Shown: positions 60,830 to 64,000 of the stretch, piece after piece
How positions within the stretch are numbered: position 1 is the first letter of the stretch
Layout: each line of letters opens with the position of its first letter
Source of the DNA: CAVTWJ01 sp964525605
GTDB taxonomy: Bacteria; Oederibacteriota; Muellerivitia; Muellerivitales; Muellerivitaceae
NCBI GenBank assembly: GCA_964525605.1
Contig: CAZGKT010000004.1
Coordinates: 84,838-148,837 of the forward strand
Length of the DNA stretch: 64,000 nucleotides
Direction: 5' to 3'
Position numbers and translations under genes: made by a program
Notes under the pieces: generated by a model
Database searches by the model: none
What the model was told of the DNA's origin: nothing
The model's input: only the letters and a program-made list of their open reading frames with translations

Positions 60830-62406
60830 TGCCCAACCAAGCCGGGGTTTCCGGCAACGCTTATAAATGGGAAGTGCTGGTCGTCGTAATGATCGGTACG
60901 CTCATGGCCTCCCTGGACCAGAGTATCGTCAACGTAAGCCTCCCCGACATCATGGCCGACTTCGGTTCGCCGGTGAACGACATCGAGTGGGTCATCACCG
61001 GGTACATGCTGGCCTTCGCCACCCTGATGCCCCTGACCGCCTGGTTGCGGGAGCACATCGGCTACAAGCGTCTCTTCGTCATTAGCCTGTTCGTCTTCAC
61101 CCTGGGTTCCCTGCTGTGCGCCATGGCCTGGAACCTGCCCTCCCTGGTGGTGGCCCGCGTCATTCAGGCGTTGGGCGGCGGGGCCATCACCCCCACCGGC
61201 ATGGCCATGATCGCGGACGTTTTCGCCCCCGAAGAAAGGGGCAAGGCCATCGGTTACTGGGGCGTGGGCGTGATCGTGGGCCCGTCCTTCGGCCCGACCC
61301 TGGGCGGTTACTTAACCAATGCCTTCGGATGGCGGTCCATCTTCACCGTGAACTTGCCGGTGGGCATCCTGGCCATCCTCCTCGCCCTCGCACTATTAAA
61401 AGAAGACAAACCTTCCGAGCATTCCCATAAACATCCCTTCGACTTCTGGGGCTTTATTTTTCTTTCCACCTTCCTCGTCTCCTTTTTGCTGGCCTTGAGC
61501 CAGGGCGAAGACAAAGGATGGTCTTCCATGTACATCTATACTTGTTGGGCGCTTTCTTTCACGGGCTTCGTGGGCTTTACGGTGGTGGAAAGCCTGACCC
61601 CCCACGGCATCTTGGATATCCGCCTCTTGAAGTCGCCGGTCTATGCCGCCTGCATGCTGGTCATTTCGGCCCGGTCACTCGCCCTCTTCGGGGGCGTTTT
61701 TCTTTTGCCCCTCTTTCTACAGCAGATCATGGGTTTCAATGAGATCGACAGCGGACTGATTTTGCTTCCCGGTTCCCTCATGATCGCCCTGGTCATGCCC
61801 TTCGCCGGGAAACTCAGCGATAAGATCGGCCCCCTCTGGCCTTCCCTGGTGGGGCTTTTGGGCATCGCCTACTTCATGTATATCTACCGGACGCTGGACA
61901 TCAATACCAGCATCTGGAACGTGATCGAGCCCACCCTCATCCGGGGTGTGGCCATCGCGCTCCTGATTACCCCCGTCATGGTGACGGCCCTGAATAGTGT
62001 CTCCAAGGAAAAGGCGGGCATGGCTTCCGCCATGATGAACCTGACCCAGCAGGTGGCCGGTTCGGTCGGCATTGGACTTTTGGGCGCCATCCTGAACCAC
62101 CGCATGGTCTTCCACCAGGGGCTGGCGGCTTCCACCTGGAGCCCTTCCACCCCCGCCTCCCAGGAAGCCCTAGCCAACGCGGCCGGACGCCTTCACGACC
62201 TTGGACTTTCGCATATGGATTCGATGAGGGGCGCGGGCGCGGAGGTGGCCAAGCACATCTTCAAGATCATCTCGGTCTCGGCCTTCGAGGACGCCTTCTT
62301 GTTCGGCGCCCTCTTCGTCATGCTGGCCCTGATCCCCGCCTTCTTCCTGCCCGCCAAAAACGTTTTGAAACCAGGCAAACCGGAAAGCATCGCCGCGCTG
62401 GATTGA
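60829..62406 (+). CDS. emrB: EmrB/QacA-type multidrug MFS transporter (DHA2)
   Basis: 525 residues with 14 membrane helices expected for DHA2. The first helix has the family motif LMASLDQSIVNVSLPDIM, and motif C-like GVIVGPSFGPTLGGYL follows in helix 5. Drug:H+ antiport coupled to EmrA. The ATG overlaps the emrA stop. The C-terminal LALIPAFFLPAKNV is typical. The substrate cannot be read from sequence. Confidence 0.95.
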   Translation: MPNQAGVSGNAYKWEVLVVVMIGTLMASLDQSIVNVSLPDIMADFGSPVNDIEWVITGYMLAFATLMPLTAWLREHIGYKRLFVISLFVFTLGSLLCAMAWNLPSLVVARVIQALGGGAITPTGMAMIADVFAPEERGKAIGYWGVGVIVGPSFGPTLGGYLTNAFGWRSIFTVNLPVGILAILLALALLKEDKPSEHSHKHPFDFWGFIFLSTFLVSFLLALSQGEDKGWSSMYIYTCWALSFTGFVGFTVVESLTPHGILDIRLLKSPVYAACMLVISARSLALFGGVFLLPLFLQQIMGFNEIDSGLILLPGSLMIALVMPFAGKLSDKIGPLWPSLVGLLGIAYFMYIYRTLDINTSIWNVIEPTLIRGVAIALLITPVMVTALNSVSKEKAGMASAMMNLTQQVAGSVGIGLLGAILNHRMVFHQGLAASTWSPSTPASQEALANAAGRLHDLGLSHMDSMRGAGAEVAKHIFKIISVSAFEDAFLFGALFVMLALIPAFFLPAKNVLKPGKPESIAALD

Positions 62407-62413
62407 AGGGGAT

Positions 62414-62454
62414 AAAAAAAGAAAGCCCCGGGGCCGGTAGGAACCCCAGGGCTT
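62414..62454 (-). terminator. strong minus-strand terminator with no gene before it
   Basis: Stem GGGCTT/AAGCCC plus GGGG/CCCC with one mismatch (arms 62423-62433 and 62444-62454), followed on the minus strand by TTTTTTT after a C (complement of 62414-62420). There is no T run on the plus side, so it is not the emrB terminator. Confidence 0.88.
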
Positions 62455-62455
62455 C

Positions 62456-62830
62456 AAACTCCTGCGACCTTCGTAAAATCACTAGCACCATATTCAGCAG
62501 GATTCTTAATTGGTTTTGGGCCTGATGCCCCGCGCCGTCCGGCGCAACCCGTGAACCCTTCCGACGATTGTACTAACTCCAACTCCTTCAAAACTGAACA
62601 TCCACTCAACCTGCGCCAGCACCTCACCGGTTTCGCCAGGCCGGGTTTCCCGCTTTGTGGGACCTCAGTCCCCGTTACACCCCTGAAGGGTGCCTGCTTG
62701 GAACCCCTTATCCGCTTTCCGGCTTTCGACGACCAGGCTCCTTAATCGGTTTGGGACCTTAGTCCCCGCTTCGCCCTGAAGGGCGCACCCTAGAGCCTTC
62801 CTACAACTCTATTTTACCTCTTCCCCGCCT
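62456..62830 (-). ncRNA. candidate structured noncoding RNA
   Basis: No credible coding sequence on either strand over 375 bp, yet three imperfect copies of a hairpin module occur (62734-62786, 62636-62692 and 62498-62547 on the minus strand). Modules 1 and 3 share a GCGCC-type hairpin, a GGG..CCC hairpin and AAACC(A/G)ATTAAG. Module 2 has the hairpins only. The intrinsic terminator follows directly. A TAAAAT hexamer (62811-62816) could be its -10 element. It does not match RNase P, tmRNA, SRP or 6S RNA by eye. It may also be an intergenic repeat array read through from the NYN gene. Confidence 0.5.
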
Positions 62831-62998
62831 GAAAGGATCATGATTCATGGCCCGTTTAGGGGGTGTAAATAAGGAAATTCGGAACTTGGCTGTCCGAGGC
62901 CACAAGCCGAGGACAATGTTTGCCGACGCAGATTTATAGGAACCTTCAGGGCTGTGATGATGTTTGAAGCTGTTAGTTGTGTTCGTTAAGAAGAATCT
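62831..62998. other. intergenic spacer
   Basis: Between the candidate RNA and the NYN gene. Nothing supportable seen; it would hold the RNA promoter. Confidence 0.4.
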
Positions 62999-63595
62999 TC
63001 AAGCAGGAACCCGTCGGGGAGCGAAACTGGAATGGGCCTGGATTGTTCCCCTTTCCCCTGCGGGTGTCGGGAAAATCTTTCGGGCATATCGCTCCAGCAC
63101 CTCCTTCATAGGAATCACAAGATCGGCGGCGGCCACCAGGGCCCTTGGCTCAAAATCGGAAAACAAGCCTATCTCCACCTGCCGTCCCAAAAGTTTCACC
63201 TGCTCCAGGGCCCCGGCGAATTCCGCGTCCTCCGTGATCACGATGGCTGTATCGTATAAATTTCTAGCCGCCGTATAGATCAAGTCGGAGGCCAGCCGAA
63301 TCGCCGATCCCTTTTCCTGGTTTCCCCCTTCCTGAGAGGGAACAATCCGTCCCAGGGCCAATTCCAGGTAGGGTGTATGTATGAGCGACTCGAGGAAAGG
63401 CTGTTGGGCCTTCCAAGCTTCCGGCGACAACAGGGGGTCATAGGCGGAATTGAAATAATAAGTCTTCACCAGTTCCCGGTCGGGTCCCGCGAGGGCCTTG
63501 GAAAGCTCGTAATAATTCACGCGAGTTTGAAATTGGTTCCGCTTGAGCGCGTAATAAAAATGACTCCCATCGATAAAAAGACAGATTCTATTCAT
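62999..63595 (-). CDS. NYN-domain (LabA-like) protein
   Basis: 198 residues from ATG 63595 after GGGAGG. The PIN-like NYN core is visible: CLFIDGSHFYYAL (first acidic residue), KGSAIRLASDLIYTAAR (Asp) and AIVITEDAEFAGALEQVK (acidic cluster), then GRQVEIGLFSD. These domains are putative metal-dependent RNases. The C-terminal tail is basic. It lies upstream, on the same strand, of the candidate RNA, so they may be cotranscribed. Confidence 0.9.
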   Translation of the reverse strand: MNRICLFIDGSHFYYALKRNQFQTRVNYYELSKALAGPDRELVKTYYFNSAYDPLLSPEAWKAQQPFLESLIHTPYLELALGRIVPSQEGGNQEKGSAIRLASDLIYTAARNLYDTAIVITEDAEFAGALEQVKLLGRQVEIGLFSDFEPRALVAAADLVIPMKEVLERYARKIFPTPAGERGTIQAHSSFAPRRVPA

Positions 63596-63845
63596 AAAAA
63601 CCTCCCTTGAAGGCCGCCGGATTCTCCGGCATGGCTCACATTCTTTGGACGCTTCACGCCAATTCAGGGGGGATCGAAAGGGCAAATAATACTTTAAATA
63701 CCGGAAAGGGAACCCGAGACGAACAATACGGCCCCTCAACGGCTAGGGAAGAAGGGTCCGGTTCCCGAATCAAATTCCCCGAAGCGACCAACTTGTTCGC
63801 CGAAGTTTAAAAGCAAGCGAAAGGAAGTCAGATAGGCCGATCCAT

Positions 63846-64000
63846 TTATTTCCGATTTACCTTTTCAAGCGCTTTCGTCAATTTTTCCTTGAGCCCGGGT
63901 GTTTGGGGTTGAACGGACTCAACCCTTTGAAGCAGTTCCACCGCCTCCGAATACAGACCTTGCGCCATATCCAGATCAGCCAATTTCATGTAGAAATCGG
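63846..64000 (-). CDS. C-terminal end of a TPR-containing protein
   Basis: Partial: the gene enters from the right edge. 51 codons remain, ending VNRK and a stop at 63846. YMKLADLDMAQGLYSEAVEL and LLQRVESVQPQTPGLKEK form the last TPR-like repeats. No further statement possible. Confidence 0.75.
   Translation of the reverse strand, partial: DFYMKLADLDMAQGLYSEAVELLQRVESVQPQTPGLKEKLTKALEKVNRK

Noticed and set aside
62456..62830. RNase P RNA, tmRNA, SRP RNA or 6S RNA
   Set aside because: Their conserved core sequences were not found in the expected places.

Overview
The window looks like chromosomal scaffold from a Gram-negative-type (diderm) bacterium of moderate GC content. It encodes TolC-like and beta-barrel outer-membrane proteins, DsbD, lipoproteins and RND/EmrAB-style envelope pumps. 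Surface proteins with very long Thr/Pro tracts, SBBP and NHL propellers and an FlgD/T9SS-like C-terminal domain suggest an FCB-like or candidate-phylum lineage; this is inference and no marker gene settles it. Two runs of exactly 100 N (51885-51984, 59693-59792) are scaffold gaps and each interrupts a gene. No rRNA, tRNA, CRISPR array, phage or insertion sequence was seen.

Layout. 1-4236: a truncated sugar-nucleotide pyrophosphorylase/phosphomannomutase-like gene, an Mrp ATPase fused to DUF971 and a small zinc ribbon. 4241-8365: DsbD, a LacI regulator and a polysaccharide deacetylase. 8436-12270: two tandem amt-PII cassettes, the upstream one with a sigma-54-type promoter. 12600-18212: a TPR protein, HtpX, a compact four-gene operon (membrane protein, zinc-ribbon membrane protein, HEAT protein, esterase) and an AIG2-like protein. 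18390-21613: a lipoprotein, a third PII protein and a porin with a consensus-perfect sigma-54 promoter. 21918-26527: a tandem pair of glycosyltransferase-like genes, zinc-ribbon proteins, an NHL protein, a 43-residue basic protein and an Smr protein. 26560-31946: ilvD, a cysteine-less thioredoxin-like protein, a cupredoxin-like lipoprotein and two exported unknowns. 32202-46887: large surface proteins, a decayed SGNH hydrolase, a GAF-GGDEF cyclase and a Fur-box-controlled barrel/cytochrome pair. 47373-51207: regulatory and stress genes (degenerate EAL protein, HtrA-like protease, PfpI, STAS, HPr). 51544-58622: a complete YbhGFSR-type exporter operon with its TetR regulator. 58744-62406: YfiR and a marR-emrA-emrB operon. 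62407-63000: a hairpin-rich stretch with no coding sequence that looks like a minus-strand structured RNA with its own terminator. 63000-64000: an NYN-domain protein and the end of a TPR gene.

How the genes work together. The clearest coordinated set is ammonium uptake: two Amt channels, three PII proteins and a porin, with sigma-54 elements before one amt and the porin. All three PII T-loops lack the classical uridylylation tyrosine, so sensing would rest on ligand binding. The two export operons each carry a cognate regulator with paired palindromes at its promoter or start. The iron-controlled pair, the c-di-GMP proteins (GGDEF, degenerate EAL, YfiR) and the T/P-rich surface proteins point to a cell that invests in its surface and adapts to nutrient limitation. 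Intergenic inverted repeats of at least two kinds sit inside the exporter operon.
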